NCBI RefSeq assembly: GCF_001264245.1
Contig: NZ_CP011339.1
Location: 868,001 to 932,000, forward strand
DNA from: Microcystis panniformis FACHB-1757
GTDB taxonomy: Bacteria > Cyanobacteriota > Cyanobacteriia > Cyanobacteriales > Microcystaceae
Reading direction: 5' to 3'
DNA: 64,000 nucleotides
Shown here: positions 42,940 to 52,074 of the stretch, one piece after another
How the letters are laid out: every line of letters starts with the position of its first letter
How positions within the stretch are numbered: position 1 is the stretch's first letter
Translations under genes and position numbers: made by a program
Notes under the pieces: generated by a model
Told to the model about the DNA's origin: nothing
What the model saw: only the letters and a program-made list of their open reading frames with translations
Databases searched by the model: none

Positions 42940-43638
42940 TTAAACTTGAGAGCGATCGCTAGTTAATTTATTAACAAAATCTCGATGTTCTGCTGTTTCT
43001 AACCCCCGCTGCAAAATCACTAAAACTTTTCCTAAGTCACCCATTAATAAAGCGTTTTTATCTAGCCATAAACCGGGGAAGATTTGGGAGCGTATTATGC
43101 CATCACTATCGGGTTCTAGTTTAATATATTCTCCTGTCTGTAGCAGAAACCAATCAATTTCTTGTTCATAAAACCGCCAGACTAGGTATTCTTGGACTTG
43201 ATTGCGACGGTAAACATTTAATTTTTGATGAACATCGTAGGAAGCACTAGAAGCAGCAATTTCGACAATTAATTCCGGCGCTCCTTCTACATAATCATCT
43301 TGACTAATTGTCGATTGTCCTCCCTTGTCAATTCTTAATAGGGCATCCGGTTGGGGTTCGTTATCAATATCTAATCTCACGGTGGCATTATCACCCAATC
43401 TAACACCTGGAGTCGCCGCTTTATAAAGAGCTAACCATCCGATAATATTAGCATGAGGCTCGGCGTGACTTTCAAATCTGAGGGGAGATGCCATATAAAC
43501 AATTCCTTCAATTAATTCCGCTTTTTTGAGATGGGGCATCCCTTGATAACGTCGTTCAAATTCCCATCGAGTTAATTTATCGCCGTTTTCTAGGGGAGGA
43601 ATTGTTAAAGAAGCAGCTATTACTGGGGTAGTTGTCAT
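42940..43638 (-). CDS. Uma2 family endonuclease-like protein (copy 2)
   Basis: 232 residues, same family and active-site pattern as copy 1 (VEIAASSASYD and YRRNQVQEYLVW). Copies match nearly base for base from 42960 to 43400. The 54-80 segment (FESHAEPHANIIGWLALYKAATP) differs from copy 1, as if one copy had acquired a variant by gene conversion. It lies downstream of the ParA-ParB-like pair on the same strand. Confidence 0.88.
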   Translation of the reverse strand: MTTTPVIAASLTIPPLENGDKLTRWEFERRYQGMPHLKKAELIEGIVYMASPLRFESHAEPHANIIGWLALYKAATPGVRLGDNATVRLDIDNEPQPDALLRIDKGGQSTISQDDYVEGAPELIVEIAASSASYDVHQKLNVYRRNQVQEYLVWRFYEQEIDWFLLQTGEYIKLEPDSDGIIRSQIFPGLWLDKNALLMGDLGKVLVILQRGLETAEHRDFVNKLTSDRSQV

Positions 43639-43666
43639 AAGTTTTCTCTTTTCACCCGTCTTCTAG

Positions 43667-43814
43667 GTAAGTGTTTCTAATTAAATAGAAGATAGATTTT
43701 GCCCTTGATCCCCCCTGCCCCCCTTATTAAGGGGGGTGCCGATAGGCGGGGGGATCCCCCCTGCCCCCCTTGATAAGGGGGGTGTCTGACAATTTTTAAC
43801 ACCTACCTACTTAG
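43667..43814. repeat. 148-bp insertion upstream of Uma2 copy 2
   Basis: Relative to the equivalent site before copy 1 (TTCTAGTTAATC), this locus carries 148 extra bases between TTCTAG and TTAATC. The insert begins GTAAGTGTTTCTAA and ends AACACCTACCTACTTAG, weakly inverted ends, with two GGGGGATCCCCCCTGCC-type inverted blocks inside. A 3-bp TAG duplication is possible. Confidence 0.8.
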
Positions 43815-43916
43815 TTAATCTTTGCCCGCTATCGGATCAGGCTTTTTTACTGATCTTCCATTATTATAACATCCATCGGTAGGGTGTGTTAAAGTAGCTC
43901 AACACACCCACAAAAA

Positions 43917-44609
43917 TCAATTAGAAGTCAGCAAATAATCGACAAGTTTGCTCAGAGTTGCTACCCCCATTTTATCTACTCGATCAGTGATATCATTAAG
44001 AGAAATAAAGGGCTTCTCCTTTAGAAAATTTGCAGTAACTGTTCTATTTATTCCCGCTTTTTTAAGTTGATTAGCATCACAGCTATTCAAAAGCTCTAAA
44101 ATCGATTTAGAAGGAGGAGAAGGAGAAGGAGAAGGAGGAGGAGAAGCAGGAGGAGAAGCAGGAGGAGGAGAAATAATAATTTTTTCTTCCAGTCTTTTGA
44201 TTTCTTCTCGCATAGCCTGTAATTCATTTGTTATGCTTAATCTGAATTCACTCAAACACTTCTCAATATCTGGATGGTTGTCAATATCTGGCTTTGGAGC
44301 ATTTAGTTCAGGGCGAAGTAATTGGATTTGTTGCTTGGCATTATCTTCGTATTCATGATTTATTACGATAGAACTAATAGTCTCAATACTAGAATTTCTT
44401 TCTCTGGCTATTCTAGAAGCATAGTATTCTAAATTACCATTAAGAATTTCGTACTGTTCAAATCCTGTTTGTTTTAAAGTAATTGGACAGACTATTCCTC
44501 CCATATCAATAATAAGATTAGCTAGGTTTTCCAATTTATTTTGCTCGAAGCTTGAGAGAGCTTCAGAAGAACTGATATTATCTAAATCAATTCGTAAAAA
44601 TTTCCACAT
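43917..44609 (-). CDS. ParB-like N-domain protein with coiled coil and HhH domain
   Basis: 230 residues. The N-terminal ~95 residues (IVCPITLKQTGFEQYEILNGN) resemble the ParB/sulfiredoxin nuclease-like domain. Residues 118-150 form a coiled coil, followed by a linker of repeated SPPPASPPASPPPSP type and a C-terminal helix-hairpin-helix DNA-binding domain (LLNSCDANQLKKAGI through TLSKLVDYLL). Its ATG directly follows the stop codon of the nuclease-ParA gene (TAAATG), indicating translational coupling. ParB-like proteins bind DNA and stimulate ParA; here the HhH would provide the DNA binding. Confidence 0.7.
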   Translation of the reverse strand: MWKFLRIDLDNISSSEALSSFEQNKLENLANLIIDMGGIVCPITLKQTGFEQYEILNGNLEYYASRIARERNSSIETISSIVINHEYEDNAKQQIQLLRPELNAPKPDIDNHPDIEKCLSEFRLSITNELQAMREEIKRLEEKIIISPPPASPPASPPPSPSPSPPSKSILELLNSCDANQLKKAGINRTVTANFLKEKPFISLNDITDRVDKMGVATLSKLVDYLLTSN

Positions 44610-45959
44610 TTATTTAACTCCTATTTTAGCTAAAACTTCCAGTGCTAAGGCTTCAAATTCTGCTGCTGACACTCCTGCATCAGCTTGATGTTCGGCATAA
44701 TCCATTATAGATTGGGGGGCAGGAATTTCTAAATCTCCTACAGTAACGTATTGATTTATACAGCGAGATAAAGGCATTCTTTCCGAGATAGTCGATTCCA
44801 TCAAAGGTAAACCATATTTGTCTGGAATCACTTGTTTTTGTCTGGGAAAATTAAATCTTAAGTATTGAGCATGGGTGGAAATTTTGGAAGGTAAAACGCC
44901 TAAAATTTTTAGGGGTTCTTTACCTAAATTTTCACGACTTTCGTTAATTGCTTCCTTGATAAAACTTTTTACACTATTTAAACCTTGATTAGAAAATGGT
45001 TTAAGATCTGATGGAATAATCAGATAGTCGGAAGCAATTAAACCAGCTTGAGCATAAAAATCTAAGGATGGCGGTGTGTCAATAATAACAAAGTCATAAT
45101 CATCTCTAACTTTATCTAATTTTTTAGATAATCTTGTGTTAGAGGTTCCGTATCTGGTTAGGGTAGTTTGTTTTTCAATTAAGCTAATATGAGCGGGAAT
45201 TACATCAATTTCTGGATGATTAAATCCCTGAGATTTTCTGACAACAGTTGGCACAAAAGTTATGTCTCCATCATTGAGCAAATGAAAGACATTTTTATCT
45301 TTTAAATCATCGTCATCATCGAATTGAAACTTAATTAAACCAACGGCAAAGGTACTATTAGCTTGAGCATCAATATCAATTAATAAAACTCGCTTGCCTT
45401 TTTTACTCAAGGCTGCCGCTAGATTGGTAGCGACGGTGGTTTTACCAACACCACCTTTATGATGATAAATTGCGATGGTTTTCATGGGGGTTCTGTGGTT
45501 GATTATTGGAGAATTAAGCGCTGGAATACCCAGGGATAAAGTTTCGTAGCCAATCAGAGATTTTAACTGTTCTAAGTGAGCGGCAATTTCTGACCCAGAA
45601 CATCTAAAAACTAAATAAATTTTATCGGGTTTTCTTTGATAAAGTTGAATCTCATAACCATTGGTTAATAATCCCCACCGCACTTTAAAGTAGTTGAGAT
45701 AATAACCTAAGCGGTGACGATGATTGATGAGCTTTTCTCTGGGGTTTTTAGCCTCAATAATTAGACAGTGAGAGGGTAAAAACTGCTTTTTATTGATAGG
45801 TTTTTGAGCATAAACAAGGAAATCTAAGCGGACTTTACCAAAGCTAACTTGTTGATACCAATGTTCGGGATTGTAGCCTAGTTTGGGTAGTAAATACTGG
45901 ACAATTAATTTACTCTCCACTTCCCTTTCGTTATGACAATGGCGAGGATTGAAAGTCAC
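44610..45959 (-). CDS. Fusion of HsdR-N-type PD-(D/E)XK nuclease domain with ParA ATPase
   Basis: 449 residues. Residues 8-115 match the N-terminal nuclease region of Type I restriction R subunits: RLDFLVYA gives Asp46 and LIIEAKNP gives Glu69-x-Lys71, a PD-(D/E)XK site. Residues 160-445 are a ParA/MinD ATPase: deviant Walker A KGGVGKTT (168-175), LLIDIDAQANSTFAVG, and VIIDTPPSLD. An internal ATG at residue 159 (45485) could give a free ParA. The combination suggests a partition-like or defence system, not ordinary chromosome segregation. It is coupled to the ParB-like gene downstream. Confidence 0.85.
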   Translation of the reverse strand: MTFNPRHCHNEREVESKLIVQYLLPKLGYNPEHWYQQVSFGKVRLDFLVYAQKPINKKQFLPSHCLIIEAKNPREKLINHRHRLGYYLNYFKVRWGLLTNGYEIQLYQRKPDKIYLVFRCSGSEIAAHLEQLKSLIGYETLSLGIPALNSPIINHRTPMKTIAIYHHKGGVGKTTVATNLAAALSKKGKRVLLIDIDAQANSTFAVGLIKFQFDDDDDLKDKNVFHLLNDGDITFVPTVVRKSQGFNHPEIDVIPAHISLIEKQTTLTRYGTSNTRLSKKLDKVRDDYDFVIIDTPPSLDFYAQAGLIASDYLIIPSDLKPFSNQGLNSVKSFIKEAINESRENLGKEPLKILGVLPSKISTHAQYLRFNFPRQKQVIPDKYGLPLMESTISERMPLSRCINQYVTVGDLEIPAPQSIMDYAEHQADAGVSAAEFEALALEVLAKIGVK

Positions 45960-46049
45960 ACATTTGAGTAAATACTTAAGAACAACTTATTGTTAGTTTA
46001 AATGATGACAGCCCTTCTCGTCAAGGTGAAGCACAGACTGAATCCTTAC

Positions 46050-46175
46050 TTAAGTGGGGAGGCACAATTATTGGTAGGATGGGTTAGCGGTAGCGTAACA
46101 TGAGCGGACGTTGGGTTTCATGCTTCAACCCAACCTACGTTCATCTTATATTTAATTCCACCCACCTACTTAATC
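46050..46175. repeat. MITE family C, copy 2 (inverted)
   Basis: Inverse of the 3349-3474 element with only a handful of differences; ends CTTAAGTGGGGAGGCAC and CCACCCACCTACTTAA. It lies in the 366-bp gap between the nuclease-ParA gene and the serine hydrolase gene, which otherwise holds nothing that I recognise. Confidence 0.85.
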
Positions 46176-46325
46176 GAGTATTTCAGATGCAAGAACAAAC
46201 CCCATCTATCCCAGAAAAGCTATATATTGAGATGAATATCAGTCAATTTACGGGTTCATGACAGTAGGATGTTTATCTAACACTTTTGACAATGACAGAG
46301 AAAACCATCCTACCCACAGGTTAAA

Positions 46326-47266
46326 TTAATTGAACTGCATAATTTTCTCGGCTACTTTCTGGGAGATAAAAGGTAAAATTGAGCGATTTTGACTGTTATC
46401 TTTTCCCTCGGTAAATACCACCAATAGATAGGGAGTATGATGGGGAATTTCAATATAGGCTGCATCGTGACGTACTTGACTTGTCCAACCAGCTTTTGAC
46501 CAAATTTGACTATTTTCTGGTAATCCTTGTCCCAAAAATCCTAAGATTTGTGTATCATCTCCTTGACTTGTCCAATCAGCAGGATTAAGACTACGTTTTA
46601 GTAAAGACATCATCATCTGGGAACGTTGGGAAGAAACCGCAATCCCCCCAACAATAGTATGAATTAAACGCGCCACTGCATTGCTAGTTAACATATTGCG
46701 ATTCTCCATTAATTCCCCTAAAAAAGCGCGTTCACGTCCATAGGGACCATCAGACCAAGTTTTTTGATTAACGTTAATTGTCGCTAATTCTGGCCAATTT
46801 AAGGATTGAAAATAACGATTAACTATGTTGCGTTGTTGCTTCCAAGTTTCAAAGGGACCGGCGGAAATTTCTGGACCGCTAGTGGTTCCCGTGACCAGAT
46901 CTACAACTAAACTGGTAGCATCATTACTAGAGTCAACAATCATGTCACGAATGGCGCGATTTAATTCGCTGCTTTCGGCAATCATCCCCCCCTCTAACCA
47001 CTCATGAATCGCTACTAGATAAAATAATTTAACTAAACTAGCGGGATAGGTTCTTTCTTGTCCGCGATAGCTAAATCCGCGGGGGAATATTTCCAGAATT
47101 CTTCGTGAGAAATTGCTCCCCCCGTGTTGACGATAACAGGAGGATCATATACTATCCAAGTTAGGGCAATTTGTTCTTGAGCTAATTGGGTAAATTCTCG
47201 CCAAGTTGTTTCTAAAATATCTGTACCGAACTGTTGGAGGTGGTCTTCAGTATGAAAAAAGTTCAT
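46326..47266 (-). pseudogene. Class A beta-lactamase-like serine hydrolase, frameshifted
   Basis: ATG 47266 gives an N-terminal frame to about 47100; the protein then continues one frame away as IFPRGFSYRGQERTYPASLV, with the active-site SLVK (S-x-x-K) motif, through HEWLEGG and the SSNDATSLVVDL motif (the SxN-like position), to KAGWTSQVRHDAAYIE and the stop at 46326. Joined, it has about 313 residues. The break is a single-base length change near the run of five C at 47090. No signal peptide is seen, so a cytoplasmic esterase-like role is possible. Confidence 0.75.
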
Positions 47267-47376
47267 AGGTGTGCTGCAAAGTCAAGAGTTAGAAGGTGGA
47301 TAAATTCTTGAGTCGGCAATTCTCATTTTAAGGTAAAATTTACCGATAATTAATTATTTGATCGCTTCTGAGTTTA

Positions 47377-48039
47377 ATGTTTATATCTACCGATGAGGTT
47401 CATCTCTATTTTATCAGTCTCGATCCCTCTGGGGATAGACGAGAAAAACTGGCTTCTTTGCTCTCGGAAGATGAAATAATTAGAGCTAATCGTTACCATT
47501 TTCCCCAACACAAGCGGCGTTTTTTGGTGGCTAGGGGATGTTTACGGGAGATTTTAGGGTCATATTTGGCGATAAGTCCCGAAAAAATCGAGTTTATCTA
47601 CAGTGAACGGGGAAAACCGAGTATTAACTACCAATTGCAGTTTAATCTCTCCCATTCCGAGGAGATGGCCATCTGTGGCTTGACTTTAACCGCTCGCATC
47701 GGGGTAGATTTAGAGAAAATGCGCCAGATGAAAGATCTAGATAGCTTGACAAAAAGGTTTTTTTGTGCTAAGGAACATGAGCTTGTTGAAAAGTCCGCAG
47801 AGAAGGAAAAGCTATTTTTTCAGTTATGGACGGCAAAAGAGGCTTATTTAAAGGCAGTGGGAACGGGAATTAGCGGGGGACTCGATCAAGTGGAAGTGGG
47901 CCTCAACCCCTTAAAATTAGACAATGTGGCGGGGGAATGGCAATTATGGACAGCGGCAATCGGCGATAATTATCGAGCGACGGTGGTTATCGAAGGTAGC
48001 GATCGAGTGATTAAAACCTTTGGCCTTTCTGATCTATGA
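47377..48039 (+). CDS. 4'-phosphopantetheinyl transferase (Sfp type)
   Basis: 220 residues. IGVDLEKMR (about 108-116) has the Mg-binding Asp and Glu, and QLWTAKEAYLKAVGTGI (about 148-164) has the third acidic residue and catalytic Lys. Two-domain Sfp/HetI type, which activates carrier proteins of fatty acid, polyketide and non-ribosomal peptide synthesis. In a Microcystis-type genome it would serve peptide and polyketide toxin assembly lines as well as fatty acid synthesis. Confidence 0.9.
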   Translation: MFISTDEVHLYFISLDPSGDRREKLASLLSEDEIIRANRYHFPQHKRRFLVARGCLREILGSYLAISPEKIEFIYSERGKPSINYQLQFNLSHSEEMAICGLTLTARIGVDLEKMRQMKDLDSLTKRFFCAKEHELVEKSAEKEKLFFQLWTAKEAYLKAVGTGISGGLDQVEVGLNPLKLDNVAGEWQLWTAAIGDNYRATVVIEGSDRVIKTFGLSDL

Positions 48040-48136
48040 TTAATTGGGGAGTTAATTGCCTTGAGAAATTCAGTAATTATTCCTAGCTATCTCGAAAAAA
48101 GCTTGCCCTTAACTATTACTTAATCTTGCTTTCTCT

Positions 48137-49270
48137 ATGCGAATTGCTCTTTTTACAGAAACTTTCTTACCGAAAATCGATGGCATTGTCACCCGTCTTA
48201 AACATACCGTAGAACACCTACAAAGATTAGGTCATCAGGTATTAGTTTTCTCTCCCGATGGCGGTTTAAAAGAGTACAAAGGTGCTAAGATTCATGGAGT
48301 TACAGGGATTCCCTTACCCCTATATCCGGAATTAAAAATGGCTTTCCCCCGGCCTTCAGTCGGTCAAGCTTTAGAGAGGTTCAAACCTGATATTATTCAT
48401 GTGGTTAACCCGGCTATTTTAGGGGTGGGAGGCATTTATTTTGCCAAAACTATGAACATTCCCCTCGTCGCTTCCTATCATACCCATCTCCCCCAATACC
48501 TACAACACTATGGATTAGGTTCCCTAGAAGGATTACTCTGGGAATTATTAAAATTGGCCCACAATCAAGCAAGTTTAAATCTCTGCACTTCCACTGCTAT
48601 GGTACAAGAATTATCTAGTCGTGGCATTGAAAAGGTCGAGCTTTGGCAAAGGGGAGTTGATACGGAATTATTTCAACCTCATTTAAAATCCCCAGCTATG
48701 AGACTGAAATTATCCCAAAATAACCCCGATAGTCCTCTCTTATTATATGTTGGTCGAGTGTCGGCCGAAAAAGAAATTGATCGCATTAAACCAGTATTAG
48801 AAGCGATTCCCCAAGCAAGATTTGCCATTGTGGGAGATGGTCCCCATCGGGAAGCTTTAACAAGTCATTTTGCCGACACAAATACCCATTTTGTCGGTTA
48901 TTTACAGGGGTTAGAATTAGCCTCCGCTTTTGCTTCCGCAGATGCTTTTCTTTTTCCCTCACGCACAGAAACCCTCGGTTTGGTACTTTTAGAATCCATG
49001 GCTGCCGGTTGTCCGGTGGTGGCGGCAAATTCGGGGGGAATTCCCGATATTGTCACCGATGGAGTTAATGGTCATCTCTTCGATCCTAGGGATGAAAAAG
49101 GTTTAATTAGTGCCACCCAAAGATTACTAACCGCCAAGGCAGAAAGAGAGGAATTACGACGAAATGCGCGCCTAGAAGCGGAAAAATGGGCATGGCAAGC
49201 GGCCACCAAACAGTTATTAAATTACTATCACCAAGTTTTGAAGAATAATTCTGTGGCTTTTGCCGCTTAA
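48137..49270 (+). CDS. sqdX: Sulfoquinovosyltransferase SqdX
   Basis: 377 residues of glycosyltransferase family 4. The N-terminus RIALFTETFLPKIDGIVTRL and HVVNPAILGVGG match SqdX/SQD2; the C-terminal donor site has FLFPSRTETLGLVLLESMAA followed by GCPVVAANSGGIPD. It transfers sulfoquinovose from UDP-sulfoquinovose to diacylglycerol, the last step of thylakoid sulfolipid (SQDG) synthesis. Followed after 55 bases by clpS on the same strand. Confidence 0.93.
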   Translation: MRIALFTETFLPKIDGIVTRLKHTVEHLQRLGHQVLVFSPDGGLKEYKGAKIHGVTGIPLPLYPELKMAFPRPSVGQALERFKPDIIHVVNPAILGVGGIYFAKTMNIPLVASYHTHLPQYLQHYGLGSLEGLLWELLKLAHNQASLNLCTSTAMVQELSSRGIEKVELWQRGVDTELFQPHLKSPAMRLKLSQNNPDSPLLLYVGRVSAEKEIDRIKPVLEAIPQARFAIVGDGPHREALTSHFADTNTHFVGYLQGLELASAFASADAFLFPSRTETLGLVLLESMAAGCPVVAANSGGIPDIVTDGVNGHLFDPRDEKGLISATQRLLTAKAEREELRRNARLEAEKWAWQAATKQLLNYYHQVLKNNSVAFAA

Positions 49271-49325
49271 TTGTTGTCAAAATGCTCGAATTTAACCGCA
49301 AAAACCTTGACCTATTGTAACTTTT

Positions 49326-49619
49326 ATGGCCAGCGCACCTAGTACCACCTTAGATAAGTCCACTCAAGTGGTCAAAAAGACTTATCCCAACTATAAAGTT
49401 ATTGTTCTCAACGATGACCTTAACACCTTCGATCATGTGGCCAATTGTTTAATTAAATATATCCCGGATATGACTACCGATCGAGCTTGGGAATTAACTA
49501 ATCAAGTTCACTACCAAGGACAAGCAATTGTCTGGACAGGTCCCCAAGAACAAGCGGAACTTTATCACCAACAATTGCGACGGGAAGGATTAACTATGGC
49601 TCCTCTAGAGGCCGCATAA
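49326..49619 (+). CDS. clpS: ATP-dependent Clp protease adaptor ClpS
   Basis: 97 residues. NYKVIVLNDDLNTFDHVANCL (about 22-42) is the ClpS core with the N-degron-binding Asn-Asp. It delivers N-degron substrates to ClpC or ClpA. The N-terminal tail is short. The DUF2103 gene starts two bases after the stop, so they share a transcript. Confidence 0.93.
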   Translation: MASAPSTTLDKSTQVVKKTYPNYKVIVLNDDLNTFDHVANCLIKYIPDMTTDRAWELTNQVHYQGQAIVWTGPQEQAELYHQQLRREGLTMAPLEAA

Positions 49620-49621
49620 TT

Positions 49622-49906
49622 ATGAATAATGGTCGCTTAGTTTGGAATCATTCTACTCATATTCCGGGGTTGATTGCGGTATTAGAAAAGTTAATTACCT
49701 ATCAAGGAATCACCACTGTCACCCCGGGGGTACTTTCTCGCTCAAAAGGTCATTGTCCGCGGTTACAATTGCGGATATCAGTGCCGATTCGTGGTGGTTT
49801 TAAGCTGATTGCGAGGACAGGAAAAAGTGTTCAAGAAGTCTTTGTTATCACCGATTTCAACCAAGAGGACTTAGAGATGGCTATCCAAGCTTGTTTAGGA
49901 AAATAA
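49622..49906 (+). CDS. DUF2103 family predicted metal-binding protein
   Basis: 94 residues. GRLVWNHSTHIPGLIAVLEKL and LSRSKGHCPRLQLRIS are the conserved DUF2103 segments, with His and Cys residues that could bind a metal. Cytoplasmic, function unknown. It lies between clpS and the pentapeptide-repeat gene; its last codons precede a GTG start at 49912. Confidence 0.85.
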   Translation: MNNGRLVWNHSTHIPGLIAVLEKLITYQGITTVTPGVLSRSKGHCPRLQLRISVPIRGGFKLIARTGKSVQEVFVITDFNQEDLEMAIQACLGK

Positions 49907-49911
49907 CTGTC

Positions 49912-51858
49912 GTGGGTGCGTTGTTGAAAGGCTGCTGGTTACTAATTATTTTTTTTCTGTTTTTCTGTTTACATTCTCTCCCTAGTTTGGCAGTAGTGGA
50001 TAGAGTTCCCTTAACAGTAACTTTATTGCAGGAACGTTTAAGCGCACCCGTCCTTAAAGAAGGGATGACTACCATCGATTTAGCCAATTTAGTTATCGAT
50101 ATCCGCGATGAAAATAAAGAACTACAAGAACAATTTTATCAACAGATTCAAGGTCAAATTAATCGCGCTAAACAACCCCTAGGTTTAGATTTTAGTAATT
50201 CCTTAATTCAAGGCAATTTTATCGCTTCTCGTCTCGGTTTACCAACTCCTTTAACAAAAGTGGCTCTCGCTACCTTATTATCACCCACGGAAGAACAGTT
50301 ATTACAACAGGACGAAAATTTTTTATTCGATAGCGATGAACCGGTTTTTAATGTCACAGTATTTCGCGGACCGGTGAAGTTGCAGGGAACCGTATTTATG
50401 GGAGAAGTGGACTTTTCTAAGACTTTTTTTCTGCAAATTGTCGAAGCAATGGCAGCAAAATTTAGTCGTGAAAGTAATTGGTTAGAATCCCGTTTTGCTA
50501 GGGTGGCAAAATTTAGCAAAGCCACTTTTATGGGAGATGTAAATTTTAGTCAAAGTCAATTTTTAAATAAAGCCATCTTTCGCGCGGCCCATTTTAAAAG
50601 TATTACTAACTTCCATGGCAGTCATTTTACTGCCGAAGCTTATTTTGATCAAACCAAATACGATAAACTCGCAGATTTTACCCGTACTTTCTGGCAAAAA
50701 GAAGCTAATTTTTCCCAAAGTCAATGGCGAGATCGTCCGCTATTTTCTAAGAGTAGATTTTTAAGTTTATTAACATTTAGAAATGCCACTTTTGAAAAAT
50801 CGGGTGCTTTCCGGTCTAGTTATTTTAATGGTGTGGTTAGTTTTCAAGACGTGAAACTTTTAGATCAGGTAGATTTTAGTAATTCCACTTTTACTAAAAA
50901 TAGTTACTTGACTGTATCAGGATTAGCTTTTGATTCCGATAAAGCGAAAATTCTAGGAGATAGAGGAGTAATTGGTCAAGCAATTTATTTACCAAACCTA
51001 GCAGGAAATGAAACAGTTTTAAGAAATTTAGTTCGTAATTTTCGCTCCCTAGAACAAATTGCCGATGCTAATCAAATTGAATACAAAACTGAAAAATTGC
51101 GAGTTCAACAGTTAAAACAAAAACTAAATAATATCTCAATTATTCGCCTAATTAACCTCACTTGGGTAGCTGATTTTCTGCATACTTCTTTCCTTGCTTT
51201 ACTATTACTCTTAAGTCAAGATGGTACAAATTTTAGTTTAGTTTTCGGTACAGGAATCATAATTTTTGCCTATTTTGGCTGTTTATTTTGGTTAATTGAT
51301 CGCGTGCGTCGTCTCACTCCTAAACCGGTAATTCCTAGTCGTTATGAAATCTTTTGTATGGTAACTAGCTATATTATTCTCACCCTTTCCGGTGTGTTTA
51401 ATATCCTGCAATCTGCCAGTCGTCCCCTACTAACTTTAACAGCTATTGCCCTAATTCTTGTCCCCTTACCCCTAATTTTAATTATCGAACTTTATCGTCG
51501 GGGACGCTATCACGATTTAATGGATAGTTCCTATTTCCTGCAAGATGGCAGTATGCGACAATTACGCTTATTAATCACCCGTTTACCCGTAGTTCCCGAA
51601 TTTCCCCTTTTTCGCGATCGTTATACTCCTATTCCTTGGCAAAAGCGTTGGAATTGGTTAAATTATTACGATTTAAGTCTCAATAATTTGCTAAAATTAG
51701 GCTTTAATGATTGGCGAGTTCGCGATCAAGAATTACCCGCTATCATTTCCTTTTTAGTTTGGTATCAATGGGGTATCGGCATCTTTTATATCACTCTCCT
51801 TATCTGGACTCTCTCCCGCACGATTCCGGGGTTAAATCTCTTGATTTATTTAAAATAA
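49912..51858 (+). CDS. Pentapeptide repeat-containing membrane protein
   Basis: 648 residues from GTG 49912; a TTG at 49891 would add seven residues and overlap DUF2103. An N-terminal signal or anchor (about 4-28) is followed by a soluble region, then roughly 150 residues of degenerate pentapeptide repeats (FSKATFMGDVNFSQSQFLNK pattern, A(D/N)FxX), then four or five membrane helices around residues 415-535 and a C-terminal soluble part with a last helix near 625-645. The repeats form a quadrilateral beta-helix; the role is unknown. This may be an envelope sensor or channel-associated protein. Confidence 0.8.
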   Translation: MGALLKGCWLLIIFFLFFCLHSLPSLAVVDRVPLTVTLLQERLSAPVLKEGMTTIDLANLVIDIRDENKELQEQFYQQIQGQINRAKQPLGLDFSNSLIQGNFIASRLGLPTPLTKVALATLLSPTEEQLLQQDENFLFDSDEPVFNVTVFRGPVKLQGTVFMGEVDFSKTFFLQIVEAMAAKFSRESNWLESRFARVAKFSKATFMGDVNFSQSQFLNKAIFRAAHFKSITNFHGSHFTAEAYFDQTKYDKLADFTRTFWQKEANFSQSQWRDRPLFSKSRFLSLLTFRNATFEKSGAFRSSYFNGVVSFQDVKLLDQVDFSNSTFTKNSYLTVSGLAFDSDKAKILGDRGVIGQAIYLPNLAGNETVLRNLVRNFRSLEQIADANQIEYKTEKLRVQQLKQKLNNISIIRLINLTWVADFLHTSFLALLLLLSQDGTNFSLVFGTGIIIFAYFGCLFWLIDRVRRLTPKPVIPSRYEIFCMVTSYIILTLSGVFNILQSASRPLLTLTAIALILVPLPLILIIELYRRGRYHDLMDSSYFLQDGSMRQLRLLITRLPVVPEFPLFRDRYTPIPWQKRWNWLNYYDLSLNNLLKLGFNDWRVRDQELPAIISFLVWYQWGIGIFYITLLIWTLSRTIPGLNLLIYLK

Positions 51859-52074
51859 ACTGTAAGAATTGAAATACAGCAGTTATCTTTTCGTTTTGAG
51901 GAGCCGAAATATGAGTGGAAAAATGACCCTTACTTTGAACCGTGATACCTACGGAAGGTTAAGCTGTTCGTAATTTAAATGCTTGACAGCTTAGTGAGTG
52001 TTCGCCGTGATTTTCTATCACTGTTTGAGGAATCGAATTAGAATCTTGATAATCTTACTAAAGAGGAAAAAAAC

